From: a bacterium
GTDB lineage: Archaea; Thermoproteota; Nitrososphaeria; Nitrososphaerales; CADDZS01
Direction: 5' to 3'
DNA length: 12,552 nt
Assembly: GCA_027310845.1 (NCBI GenBank)
Contig: DAIDAB010000045.1
Location: forward strand, 1-12,552
Below are positions 1 to 7,107 of the stretch, piece by piece. Below the pieces are notes generated by a model that was not told the DNA's origin, did no database searches, and saw nothing but the letters and a program-made list of their open reading frames with translations. A program made the translations under genes and the position numbers. Positions within the stretch are counted from its first letter, which is position 1. The number at the start of each line of letters is the position of its first letter.

Positions 1-966
1 GAACCGATCCTGAAAACCCTCTCTGACGCAAAACTAACGCCCTCGCAAATCGACAAAGTCATCCTCATTGGTGGTCAAACAAAAATGCCGCTAGTTCAGC
101 AATTCATCGAGGACATCATAGGGAAAAAGCCTGAGAGAGGTATAGACCCAATGGAGTGCGTGGCGATAGGCGCGGCTATTCAGGGAGGTGTACTCTCGGG
201 CGAGATATCGAACATAGTGCTTCTCGATGTAACGCCTCTTTCGCTTGGGTTAGAAACTCTAGGCGGCGTATTCACAAAGATCATAGATCGGAACACGACA
301 ATCCCTGTCAAACAGAGACAGACGTTCTCAACCGCCACCGACTCACAACCGGCCGTCACGGTACACGTGCTTCAAGGGGAACGCGCCATGGCCAAGGGTA
401 ACATCAGCTTGGGTCAATTCGACCTGACGGGCATCCCTCCTGCACCTCGTGGCATTCCCCAGATAGAAGTAACGTTCGACATCAACGCGGATGGAGTCCT
501 CAACGTTAATGCGAAGGATATTGGAACCGGCAAGCAAATGGGAATAAAGATAACGGCTTCGACCAAGCTTAGCCAGACTGAGAAGGATAGAATGATTAGA
601 GAGGCCGAACAGTTCGGCGAGCAAGACAAACGCGCGAAAGAAGAGGCAGAGATGCGGAACACGGCTGACTCCCTAATCTACACATCGGAAAAAACTCTCA
701 GCGAAATCGCAGAAAAGCTCCCGCTAGAGCAAAAGTCACAGATTCAGGAAGCTATCCAAGGACTGAAAGATGGAATTAAGGCAGGAGGCCTTGCCGAAAT
801 CAGTGCCAAGGTGGAGGAGCTGAAAAGACTGCTTCAACAGGCAGGAAAGACAGTCTATGAACAAGCAGCATCCCAAAGCGCACAACAACAAGCGAGTCAG
901 GAAGCTCCCGCAGCCGAAGAAGAGCGGCAAGGAAAGACTGTAGAAGCAGACTACAGGGTAGCTTGA
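1..966 (+). CDS. dnaK: Molecular chaperone DnaK (Hsp70), 3' part
   Basis: ATP-driven cytosolic chaperone that binds exposed hydrophobic segments of unfolded proteins and works with DnaJ and GrpE. The frame is open from base 1, so the N-terminal part lies outside the window. The visible 321 residues begin in the end of the nucleotide-binding domain (VILIGGQTKMP, matching the family's GGSTRMP adenosine-contact motif). They continue through the interdomain linker (LLDVTPLSLG, about residues 74-83), the beta-sandwich substrate-binding domain (FDINADGVLNVNAKD) and the helical lid, and end in a Gln/Ala-rich tail. A full DnaK has about 610-640 residues, so roughly half is missing. The end, EADYRVA, resembles the acidic D-A-D-Y/F ends of DnaK rather than a eukaryotic EEVD. 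dnaJ follows 50 nt downstream on the same strand, indicating an operon; grpE would be expected upstream, outside the window. The identification is secure. Confidence 0.97.
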   Translation, partial: EPILKTLSDAKLTPSQIDKVILIGGQTKMPLVQQFIEDIIGKKPERGIDPMECVAIGAAIQGGVLSGEISNIVLLDVTPLSLGLETLGGVFTKIIDRNTTIPVKQRQTFSTATDSQPAVTVHVLQGERAMAKGNISLGQFDLTGIPPAPRGIPQIEVTFDINADGVLNVNAKDIGTGKQMGIKITASTKLSQTEKDRMIREAEQFGEQDKRAKEEAEMRNTADSLIYTSEKTLSEIAEKLPLEQKSQIQEAIQGLKDGIKAGGLAEISAKVEELKRLLQQAGKTVYEQAASQSAQQQASQEAPAAEEERQGKTVEADYRVA

Positions 967-1016
967 CAAAGAAACACATTTCTTATAGATTCCGTCTCGA
1001 TAATTCCAGCTGAAGC

Positions 1017-2120
1017 GTGAGTTTGTCGAGCAAATTAGACTATTATGATATCCTCGGGGTTAGCCGTGAGGCGAAGGAAGACGAAATCAAGCGTGCATTC
1101 CACAAGCTAGCCCTAAAATATCATCCTGATAGGAATAAACTGCCCGACGCTGAGGAGAAATTCAAGGAAGCATCGGAGGCTTATGCCGTTCTTTCCGACC
1201 CTGAAAAGAGACAACAGTATGATGCCCGAGGCTTTGACGGAATCAATAAACAGTACAAGCAGGAAGACATATTCAACCAAACAAAGTTCAGAGATGTCTT
1301 TACGGAGTTCGGCTTCAACCCTGATGATATCTTCAGTCGAATCTTCCGTGGAAATTTTGGGTTTCAGCAGGAGCAGCCCGTGTCCCCTCGAGGACGTGAC
1401 CTAGAGGCCCAAATAGAGATCACATTAGAGCAGGCAGCGTTCGGCACAGAGCTAGAAGTTACTCTCCCCCGGGCAAAGAGATGCAGCAGCTGCGGCGGCT
1501 CGGGTGTTCAACTTGGCAGTCGATCGGAGGTCTGCCCTAAGTGCAATGGTAATGGGCTAGTGGAGACACGAGTGAAACTCAAAGTCAAAGTCCCGCGTGG
1601 AATCGACAACGGCGACCGTCTAGCGCTTCGAGGACAGGGTGACGATGGCCCTAATGGTGGTCCACCCGGAGACTTTTACGTGACGATTAGAATCAAGCCC
1701 CATCCATTCTTGAGCAGGCGAGGGAAGGACATCGTGTTCGAGGCGAACATTAATTTTGCGAAGGCTGCAATGGGAGGCGAGATAGAGGTTCCAACACTTA
1801 CAAGTAGGCGACTGAAGGTTCGGGTACCGCCCGGGACACAGAGCGGCACGTTTCTCCGGATGAAGGGGGAAGGGATAAGCACGCCACAAAGTCAAGGAGA
1901 TGAGCTCGTTCACATCAATGTCCGAGTTCCTGAGAAGCTAACTACCGCAGAGAAGGAGCTTGTGGAGAAGCTCTCAAAGGAATTCGAGAAGGATGAAGGT
2001 AACAAAGTGAGGTTAGTCTCTATCCTAGGTAAATCCTTCAAGCGTTTATTTTTGAAAATAGGAATCCGTCCCTCTGACTGTTCCAGGTCAAAAATGCAAA
2101 TGCGAAGCCAATTATCCTGA
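1017..2120 (+). CDS. dnaJ: Co-chaperone DnaJ (Hsp40) with a reduced zinc domain
   Basis: Stimulates the DnaK ATPase and delivers substrates to it. The 367-residue protein has an N-terminal J domain (about 7-72) with the essential HPD triad at 36-38. A linker at 85-118 is rich in Phe and Asp rather than Gly. The zinc domain follows at 156-180, then two C-terminal beta domains to about 306 and a dimerisation end. The usual DnaJ zinc domain has four CxxCxGxG motifs forming two zinc sites. Only two are present here: CSSCGGSG (Cys156, Cys159) and CPKCNGNG (Cys173, Cys176). The sequence after the second matches what normally follows motif 4 (VKVPRGIDNGDRL), so the middle of the domain is missing without a frameshift. 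The start is the GTG at 1017; a TTG at 1023 is possible and would not touch the J domain. The last 40 residues are unlike typical DnaJ ends. Confidence 0.95.
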   Translation: MSLSSKLDYYDILGVSREAKEDEIKRAFHKLALKYHPDRNKLPDAEEKFKEASEAYAVLSDPEKRQQYDARGFDGINKQYKQEDIFNQTKFRDVFTEFGFNPDDIFSRIFRGNFGFQQEQPVSPRGRDLEAQIEITLEQAAFGTELEVTLPRAKRCSSCGGSGVQLGSRSEVCPKCNGNGLVETRVKLKVKVPRGIDNGDRLALRGQGDDGPNGGPPGDFYVTIRIKPHPFLSRRGKDIVFEANINFAKAAMGGEIEVPTLTSRRLKVRVPPGTQSGTFLRMKGEGISTPQSQGDELVHINVRVPEKLTTAEKELVEKLSKEFEKDEGNKVRLVSILGKSFKRLFLKIGIRPSDCSRSKMQMRSQLS

Positions 2121-2142
2121 TTTATCACTATCCAAAAGGAAG

Positions 2143-2459
2143 ATGTCGGCCTCTAAATGGAAAATGTTCTTTGAAAAGCCGCCCAGGCCGGAAAAATGAT
2201 TGATTTGATTGGCAGAGAATGTTTGCGCTATCAATTCACAATGATTCATCAATGCAAGATGTGATCGCATTTAGTCCATGACGATAATCGCAAGGGATTC
2301 GTGTATCTGTTTGGTAAAGACAGCCTGACAGACCGAAATGCAAATTCGATAGTTTTCAACATTGACCTAATGAAGCAAGTTTCAATTAAGCCAGCGAAAT
2401 ATGACACTTACAAGACTGAGTACTCGACAACTCATTCTTCCCAAATCGTATCGTGTTGA
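2143..2459 (+). pseudogene. Decayed small gene with a frameshift and an in-frame TGA
   Basis: An ATG at 2143, preceded by AAAAGGAAG, opens an 18-codon frame (MSASKWKMFFEKPPRPEK) that ends at a TGA at 2197. An ATG at 2196 overlaps that stop (ATGA) and continues in the next frame as MIDLIGRECLRYQ and onward to a TGA at 2262. The same frame then runs open for 64 codons to a TGA at 2457, with content such as VYLFGKDSLTDRNANSIV. That last segment could start only at a GTG at 2301 (52 residues). About 31 of those 52 codons begin with a purine, as coding sequence usually does. Read together, the pieces look like one protein of about 105 residues broken by one frameshift and one stop. I do not recognise the family. 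The alternatives are a live short gene from 2301, or chance. Confidence 0.4.
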
Positions 2460-2482
2460 TGTATGTGGCATTTGAACCCAAA

Positions 2483-2491
2483 GGTTTAACC
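2483..2491 (+). promoter_or_regulatory. Possible TATA-like element of the TFE-beta-like gene
   Basis: The palindromic GGTTTAACC lies 28-36 nt before the TTG start at 2519, the distance expected for an archaeal TATA box with a very short leader. The match to a TATA consensus is weak. Confidence 0.25.
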
Positions 2492-2518
2492 CTCTGAGCT
2501 AAAAGAGATCAATCAACT

Positions 2519-2893
2519 TTGCTTGCCGAAGATTTGACATCCGAAGTCTACAGGTTAGTGGCCGAGCACGGAACAGACGGAGTCTTGCAGAGTACTCTTT
2601 GGAAGGAACTTGCCCTCAGCAGCAGGGATGGTTCAAGACTCGCCATTCGACTGGAGAAGCACGGGATGATCCAAAGACAGAAGGTACTCGATGGTGCTAG
2701 ATGGACCTACAAGCTGACGCAGCTTCGGATACCAGTGAATATCAAATCAATTCAGCAGCTTCCTTGCACAACCTGTCCTTACGAGCTGAGGTGTTCTCTT
2801 ACAGGGCTTGTGAGCCCCCTTTGCTGTCCCTGGATTGCCGACTGGGTGACCAAGGAGTTCAGAGAATGCGTAAAAGTTACCATCAGCAGCTGA
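2519..2893 (+). CDS. TFE-beta / RPC39-like winged-helix Fe-S transcription factor
   Basis: Probably the beta subunit of the archaeal initiation factor TFE, related to the RNA polymerase III subunit RPC39 (RPC34 in yeast). TFE stabilises open promoter complexes. The 124-residue protein has an N-terminal winged-helix domain (about 5-68: repeated helices, then the wing GARWTYKLT). A C-terminal cysteine cluster follows: C83-x2-C86-x5-C92-x10-C103, with an extra C102. The arrangement and the surrounding residues (CPYELRC, SPLCC, then IADWV) mirror the RPC39 C-terminus as I remember it (CPVFDDC, SPSNC, then MTEWLEF), which holds a 4Fe-4S cluster. The start is TTG at 2519, because an in-frame TGA at 2495 excludes much longer forms. 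AGAGAT at 2504-2509 could serve as a weak ribosome site. The RAM gene follows 137 nt downstream. A different winged-helix Fe-S regulator remains possible. Confidence 0.75.
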   Translation: MLAEDLTSEVYRLVAEHGTDGVLQSTLWKELALSSRDGSRLAIRLEKHGMIQRQKVLDGARWTYKLTQLRIPVNIKSIQQLPCTTCPYELRCSLTGLVSPLCCPWIADWVTKEFRECVKVTISS

Positions 2894-3030
2894 AATTTAT
2901 CTCGGCGTGTGCGCACCTTCCAAGATTGGATCTGCCAACTCCCTGGAGGAGTGCTTTCAAGCTCTAGGAATATTCCAAACCGCGCAGATGGGACACACCA
3001 CCATGAATAGCCTTTTACGAAAGTGAATCA

Positions 3031-3294
3031 TTGCGTGTTTTGAGTGCATTGAGCTCGAAAGCATTCGTTCTGATAAATGCAGACCTGGGAGCTGAACAAG
3101 ACATGGTCAATCAGATAAGGACCATTCCGAACGTAATCGAGGTCCACGTGGTATTCGGAGTGTACGATATTGTCGCAATCGTAGAGGCGGATACTTTGGA
3201 AAAAGTGAAGGAGACAGTCACGCATAGACTCAGAACGCTTGAGAAGATTCGCTCAACGCTGACGATGATAGTAGTGGACGAATCACGCTCGTAG
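3031..3294 (+). CDS. Stand-alone Lrp/AsnC-type ligand-binding (RAM) domain protein
   Basis: The 87-residue protein is almost entirely the effector-binding, oligomerising alpha-beta domain of Lrp/AsnC regulators, without the DNA-binding helix-turn-helix. The visible order is strand (AFVLINADL), helix (AEQDMVNQIRTIPNV), strand (VIEVHVVFGVYDIVAIVEA), helix (DTLEKVKETVTHRLRTL) and a last strand (STLTMIVV), which is the beta-alpha-beta-beta-alpha-beta pattern of the family. Proteins of this type bind amino acids or other small molecules and can assemble with full Lrp partners. The start is taken as TTG at 3031, five bases after GTGA in AAAGTGAA. In-frame TTG codons at 3040 and 3049 are alternatives that would only trim the leader before AFVLI. 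The fold call is firm, but the ligand and partner cannot be read from the sequence. Confidence 0.88.
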   Translation: MRVLSALSSKAFVLINADLGAEQDMVNQIRTIPNVIEVHVVFGVYDIVAIVEADTLEKVKETVTHRLRTLEKIRSTLTMIVVDESRS

Positions 3295-3370
3295 TCTCGT
3301 CCGTGCCTGAGCCAATGAAGGCACAGTGGTGGGACAGTTGCAAGTATTTTAGAAGTTATGATGCCCTAGC

Positions 3371-3619
3371 TTATGTCCTCAATCGCAGGCTTTTAGGGTT
3401 TAGGTCCCTTTGGCCAATAGCCGTGACAATTGTTGGTGTGATTTTGATGAGTTGCCTTGGTGATGACAGAAGTGTCAGTACCGACTCGAATTTCTCCAGA
3501 ATTCTGACTTTCTAAACCATCGACTTCAACTCGACATCTCTTTTTATGAGAAGAGTCAAAACATACTTCTTTGACGTTGAATCTTTGGCTTCTGTTTCAA
3601 TTAATTCTGTTTCCAACAT
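3371..3619 (-). pseudogene. Possible small gene interrupted by one TAG
   Basis: An ATG whose first base pairs with 3619 opens a frame beginning MLETELIETEAKDSTSKKY. It reaches a TAG at 3512-3514 after 35 codons, then continues open for 46 codons to a TAA at 3371-3373, with sequence such as VRILEKFESVLTLLSSPRQL. The whole is about 81 codons, rich in alternating charged and aliphatic residues as in a helical protein. AAAGGA lies directly before the ATG, too close for a normal ribosome site. A second minus frame (open 3393-3596) also looks partly protein-like, so the choice of frame is uncertain. No family is recognised. It could be a remnant, a live 35-residue peptide, or chance. Confidence 0.22.
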
Positions 3620-3853
3620 TCCTTTCGTTGTCGTAGATGTTCATTTGGAAGAAGAGCATAGTGTCTAGAATGTACTTTATTTTGTCCTTTGCCTTACGAA
3701 GGGCTCAGAAGGAATTCTGATCTTACATATCTGCGTAATAGCTCTTGCTCAAACCTAATAGGGTTGCACTCTGAAACTGGAGTTTTTCCCAATGATTTCT
3801 GACTGGCTCTAAACTACGCCCGAATCTTGTCCACACTTAGCCTGGCCGAAGGG

Positions 3854-3860
3854 ATATTAA
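3854..3860 (+). promoter_or_regulatory. Possible TATA box of acs
   Basis: ATATTAA lies 25-31 nt before the acs ATG, at the right distance for an archaeal promoter with a very short or absent leader. No purine-rich ribosome site precedes the ATG, which fits a leaderless transcript. Confidence 0.3.
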
Positions 3861-3884
3861 CTTCCAAATTGTCTTGCAAAATAC

Positions 3885-5939
3885 ATGCAAGAAGCGGGGT
3901 CAAAGGAAGTAACCGAAGCCCAAATTGCCGTGCATTGGAAAGAAGAGGAATTTGTCAATCCACCAACCAAGTTTATTGCCCAAGCCAACATGGCGGACCC
4001 AAGTATTTTCGAGAGATTCAAAGAAGAAAACTTTCCTGAATGTTATAGAGAGTATGCAGACATGCTTTCTTGGGACAGCTATTGGCATACTACCCTGGAC
4101 ACAAGTAACCCTCCCTTCTGGAGGTGGTTTGTCGGGGGTAAGTTGAATGCGTCTTACAACTGTGTCGACCGCCACCTTGCAAAATACAGAAACAAGGCCG
4201 CAATCATTTGGGTGCCAGAACCGGAGAATGAAGCAGATGAAGTCATAACATATCAAGAGCTCTATGCAAGAGTAAACGAGTTTGCTCTAGTACTCAAAGA
4301 GTTTGCAGGTCTCAAGAAAGGGAGCAGGATAACTTTCCATCTCCCTATGATTCCATCCCTTCCCATCTCAATGCTCTCAGCCGCAAGGCTTGGGATCATC
4401 CACAACGAGGTTTTCGGAGGATTCAGTGCAAAAGCCTGCGCCGAGAGGATGGAGGATTCAAAGAGCTATGTTCTCGTGACGTGCGATGGTTATTATAGAA
4501 ATGGGCAGTTGATCGATAAGAAGGCCGATGCAGACATAACAGTCGAAGAAGCAAAGAAGCTCGGAATCAATGTGGAAAAGGTACTCGTCTGGAGACGATA
4601 TCCAGGCAGATATCTTTCAAAATCGGAAATGGTCGAAGGGCGCGATTACTTTATCGACTATCTTATGAAAAAGTTCCGTGGAAAACGAGTTCCCCCGTTA
4701 TCAATGGATGCAGAAGATCCTCTTTTCTTGATGTATACAAGCGGTTCCACTGGACGCCCTAAAGGTTGCCAGCACAGGACTGGCGGATATTTGGCGTATG
4801 TGGCAGGGACGAGCAAGTACGTCCAGGATATTCACCCCGAAGACGTTTACTGGTGTTTCGCAGATATTGGTTGGATCACAGGCCATTCGTACATCGTTTA
4901 TGGTCCTCTCGCAGTGGCAGCGACAACGGTGATGTATGAAGGAGTACCAATGTTTCCTGACGCGGGTCGACCTTGGAGAATTGCTGAACGATTGGGCGTC
5001 AACATATTCCATACGGCTCCGACAACCCTCCGCATGCTTAGAAAGTCTGGTCCGATGGAGCCTGGAAAATACGGTTATCACTTCAAGTGCATGACGACTG
5101 TCGGTGAACCAATCGAACCCGAAGTGTGGAAGTGGTATTACAATATCGTTGGGAAGGGAGAGGCCGCGATCACTGATACCTGGTGGCAGACAGAGAACGG
5201 TGGCTTCCTCTGCAGCACAGTGCCTGCGCTTCTCCCCATGAAACCAGGAAGCGCCGGGCCGGGAATGCCTGGAATATATCCAGTTATCTACGACGAGGAA
5301 GGAAAGGAGGTCAAGGCGGGACTAGGCAAGGCGGGCAACATCTGCATAAGGAACCCATGGCCAGGCATGATGCAGACAATCTGGGGAGATCATGAGAGAT
5401 TTGTTAGGCAATACTACTCAAAATACTGTAAAGATGTAGCGAGCAAGGACTGGCACGCATGGCCCTATTTCGCGGGCGATGGAGCCGTCCAAGCTTCGGA
5501 CGGGTATTACAGGATTCTTGGAAGAGTCGACGATGTCATCAAGGTTGCTGGGCACCGGCTAGGAACCAAGGAACTTGAGAATGCTGCACTAACCACAGAA
5601 GCAATTTCAGAAGCTGCAGCGATAGCTCTCGTTGATGAGCTCAGGGGACACGTCCCAGTCATCTATGCCTCTGTCAAGCCAAGTTACACTCCTAGCAGGG
5701 AAATAGAGCTAGAGGTAATAGCTAACATCGCAAAGGAACTCGGTCCCATAGCCAAGCCGAAGGCTGTCTACCTGGTCCCAGATCTTCCAAAAACAAGATC
5801 TGGCAAGATAATGCGTCGCGTGCTCGCATCCATCTCAAACTCAGAGGATTACGGAGACTTGACTACGCTCGCAAACCCCGATATCGTCGAAACCATACGC
5901 AAGATGGTTCAAGGCGACAAGGGACCGACGAAAAAATAG
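3885..5939 (+). CDS. acs: Acetyl-CoA synthetase, AMP-forming
   Basis: Converts acetate, ATP and CoA into acetyl-CoA, AMP and pyrophosphate through an acetyl-adenylate. At 684 residues it is near the family's usual length of about 650. It has the N-terminal Acs region (FWRWFVGGKLNASYNCVDRH, 78-97), the P-loop YTSGSTGRPKG (284-294), VGEPIEPEVW (406-415), DTWWQTENGG (431-440), the adenylate motif GDGA (531-534), the hinge GRVDDVIKVAGHRLG (546-560) and the C-terminal PKTRSGKIMRR (635-645) with catalytic Lys641. The Trp pair at 433-434 is known to restrict the pocket to acetate or propionate. Several positions differ from the common form: TENGG for TETGG, GRPKG for GKPKG, and VAGHR for VSGHR. Propionate or 3-hydroxypropionate use is therefore not excluded. 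Lys641 is the residue acetylated in bacterial Acs, and a deacetylase and a Pat-like acetyltransferase lie directly downstream on the opposite strand. Confidence 0.95.
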   Translation: MQEAGSKEVTEAQIAVHWKEEEFVNPPTKFIAQANMADPSIFERFKEENFPECYREYADMLSWDSYWHTTLDTSNPPFWRWFVGGKLNASYNCVDRHLAKYRNKAAIIWVPEPENEADEVITYQELYARVNEFALVLKEFAGLKKGSRITFHLPMIPSLPISMLSAARLGIIHNEVFGGFSAKACAERMEDSKSYVLVTCDGYYRNGQLIDKKADADITVEEAKKLGINVEKVLVWRRYPGRYLSKSEMVEGRDYFIDYLMKKFRGKRVPPLSMDAEDPLFLMYTSGSTGRPKGCQHRTGGYLAYVAGTSKYVQDIHPEDVYWCFADIGWITGHSYIVYGPLAVAATTVMYEGVPMFPDAGRPWRIAERLGVNIFHTAPTTLRMLRKSGPMEPGKYGYHFKCMTTVGEPIEPEVWKWYYNIVGKGEAAITDTWWQTENGGFLCSTVPALLPMKPGSAGPGMPGIYPVIYDEEGKEVKAGLGKAGNICIRNPWPGMMQTIWGDHERFVRQYYSKYCKDVASKDWHAWPYFAGDGAVQASDGYYRILGRVDDVIKVAGHRLGTKELENAALTTEAISEAAAIALVDELRGHVPVIYASVKPSYTPSREIELEVIANIAKELGPIAKPKAVYLVPDLPKTRSGKIMRRVLASISNSEDYGDLTTLANPDIVETIRKMVQGDKGPTKK

Positions 5940-5946
5940 AGAGATA

Positions 5947-5951
5947 TTTTT
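5947..5951 (+). terminator. Possible oligo-T terminator after acs
   Basis: TTTTT begins eight bases after the acs stop codon, in the 95-base gap between acs and the convergent deacetylase gene. Archaeal RNA polymerase often stops at such runs; five T is at the short end. Confidence 0.3.
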
Positions 5952-6034
5952 GGCTGAGCAGCATAATCAGAGTCACTTTGAAACGATGCTCAAAATTGCC
6001 AACCATCGAGGACTAGGCCTCAGCCGCAATTCCA

Positions 6035-7045
6035 TTAATCGCGGCCGTTCATTCCCGAAAGTTCTCTAATCACAGCAGACCACGCCACACATACATTGAC
6101 AGGGTTGTATCCTCCTCCGCCCATGGCGAGGATTCGCCCTTGGCAGATTTCATGGGCCAAACTATGGAGTTTCTTCGTCGCGTAAGCGTGCGCAGCCGCA
6201 GTGTACTTTAGATCGCTGATGGGGTCGCCTGCCAAGCCATCGGCCCCGCACTGGAAGAAAATCAGATCCGGCTTGGCCTTGAGGACGAATTCCTCGATCC
6301 TGTCGAAGGCCTCGAAAAATTCCTTGTCGCTCGAGCCAGGTGGGAGGGGAATGTTCAATTTGGTCCCGAGACCGAACCCTTTGCCCGTCTCTGTTTCGTC
6401 TCCAGTTCCTGGATAGAGGTTGCTGCCATCCTCGTGGATGTCGCCCACTATTACACGGGGGTCAGGCTCGAACTCATAGTAAATCCCGTCTCCATGGTGG
6501 GCGTCGATGTCGACGTATGCAACTGATCTTAATTTGACCTCATCAAGAGCCTTGGATATCGCTATCGCACTGTCATTGAAAACACAGAACCCTCTCGCCC
6601 CTTCGGCTGACGCGTGGTGTAGACCCCCTATCGGATTGAAGAAGTGGTCGAACCTGCCCTCCAGAATACAGCGGAGACCGTTCAAGGTGTTTCCGACCAG
6701 GAACAGGGACGCTTCGAATACTCCCTTGAATGCCGGGGTGTCGTTGTAGTTGAGATAGCCTTCACCCGTCTTCGACAGCTCTTTCACAAGTTCGACATAC
6801 CCCTTGGTGTGAAAGACAAGCAGATCGGCATCGGTGCATGCAACAGGCTCAATTACTCTGATCCTCTCGTCTAGGTCGGAGGTATTCTTTTGATTTGCCG
6901 TCTGTTCCAAGGCTTGGGCGAAGAGCTTGACCCTCGATTTGTTCATTGGATTGCCCTCGGGGAACGAATACAATAGAGAATCTCGTCCGAATGAGATTCC
7001 AAACTTGCATTGCGTCATGAATGAGAAGCTGACATCTTCACTCAT
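6035..7045 (-). CDS. Histone-deacetylase-family (AcuC-like) protein deacetylase
   Basis: Zinc-dependent deacetylase of the arginase/HDAC fold, 336 residues. All catalytic elements are present: GGLHHA with the proton-relay pair His143-His144, the zinc ligands Asp181 and His183 in YVDIDAHHGDG, the third ligand Asp269 in CGADGLAGDP, and the transition-state Tyr313 in GGGGYNP. Bacterial AcuC removes the inhibitory acetyl group from acetyl-CoA synthetase, and acs lies convergent here with its end 95 bases away. That makes Acs the best guess for the substrate, although members of this family also act on polyamines or other proteins. Archaeal chromatin proteins such as Alba are another possibility. 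The start is ATG at 7045; an ATG at 7018 (MTQCKFGISFG) would give a shorter protein closer to typical N-termini. The GNAT gene lies 62 bases upstream on the same strand. Confidence 0.9.
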   Translation of the reverse strand: MSEDVSFSFMTQCKFGISFGRDSLLYSFPEGNPMNKSRVKLFAQALEQTANQKNTSDLDERIRVIEPVACTDADLLVFHTKGYVELVKELSKTGEGYLNYNDTPAFKGVFEASLFLVGNTLNGLRCILEGRFDHFFNPIGGLHHASAEGARGFCVFNDSAIAISKALDEVKLRSVAYVDIDAHHGDGIYYEFEPDPRVIVGDIHEDGSNLYPGTGDETETGKGFGLGTKLNIPLPPGSSDKEFFEAFDRIEEFVLKAKPDLIFFQCGADGLAGDPISDLKYTAAAHAYATKKLHSLAHEICQGRILAMGGGGYNPVNVCVAWSAVIRELSGMNGRD

Positions 7046-7063
7046 TTAATCTTAGGTGCCCCG

Positions 7064-7072
7064 CCTTTAACT
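7064..7072 (-). promoter_or_regulatory. Possible TATA-like element of the deacetylase gene
   Basis: AGTTAAAGG on the minus strand lies 19-27 nt before the ATG at 7045. Together with the T-run after the GNAT stop, it suggests that the deacetylase can be transcribed separately from the acetyltransferase. With the alternative ATG at 7018 the spacing would be 46-54 nt, leaving a short leader. Confidence 0.28.
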
Positions 7073-7098
7073 AGAGACTAACTTGTTGACGAAGGCAG

Positions 7099-7104
7099 AA
7101 AAAA
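7099..7104 (-). terminator. Possible oligo-T terminator after the GNAT gene
   Basis: On the minus strand six T begin three bases after the GNAT stop codon, within the 62-base gap before the deacetylase start. This fits an archaeal intrinsic terminator and would partly or fully uncouple the two genes. Confidence 0.35.
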
Positions 7105-7107
7105 GGT

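Larger units (their letters stand above)
3295..3884. other. Long gap before acs with no secure gene
   Basis: 590 bases, more AT-rich than the flanking genes. On the plus strand a GTG-started frame at 3303-3515 could encode 70 residues with one hydrophobic stretch (WPIAVTIVGVILM), but it has no convincing ribosome site and lies over a minus-strand frame with similar claims. On the minus strand the frame 3371-3619 is open apart from one TAG and is listed separately. From about 3620 to 3850 I see no frame worth calling. The right end should hold the acs promoter. Confidence 0.5.

Noticed and set aside
2262..2264. In-frame TGA as a selenocysteine codon
   Set aside because: Selenocysteine is known in only a few archaeal groups, no insertion element is visible, and neighbouring genes such as dnaK and dnaJ end normally at TGA.
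2466..2510. Minus-strand tRNA-like words (TAGCTCAGAGGGTTAAACC then GGGTTCAAATGCC)
   Set aside because: The D-arm and T-arm look-alikes are directly adjacent with no anticodon arm between them, the D-stem does not pair and no acceptor stem can be formed.
3303..3515. 70-residue plus-strand frame with one hydrophobic stretch
   Set aside because: Weak GTG start, no ribosome site, no recognisable family and competing frames on the minus strand.
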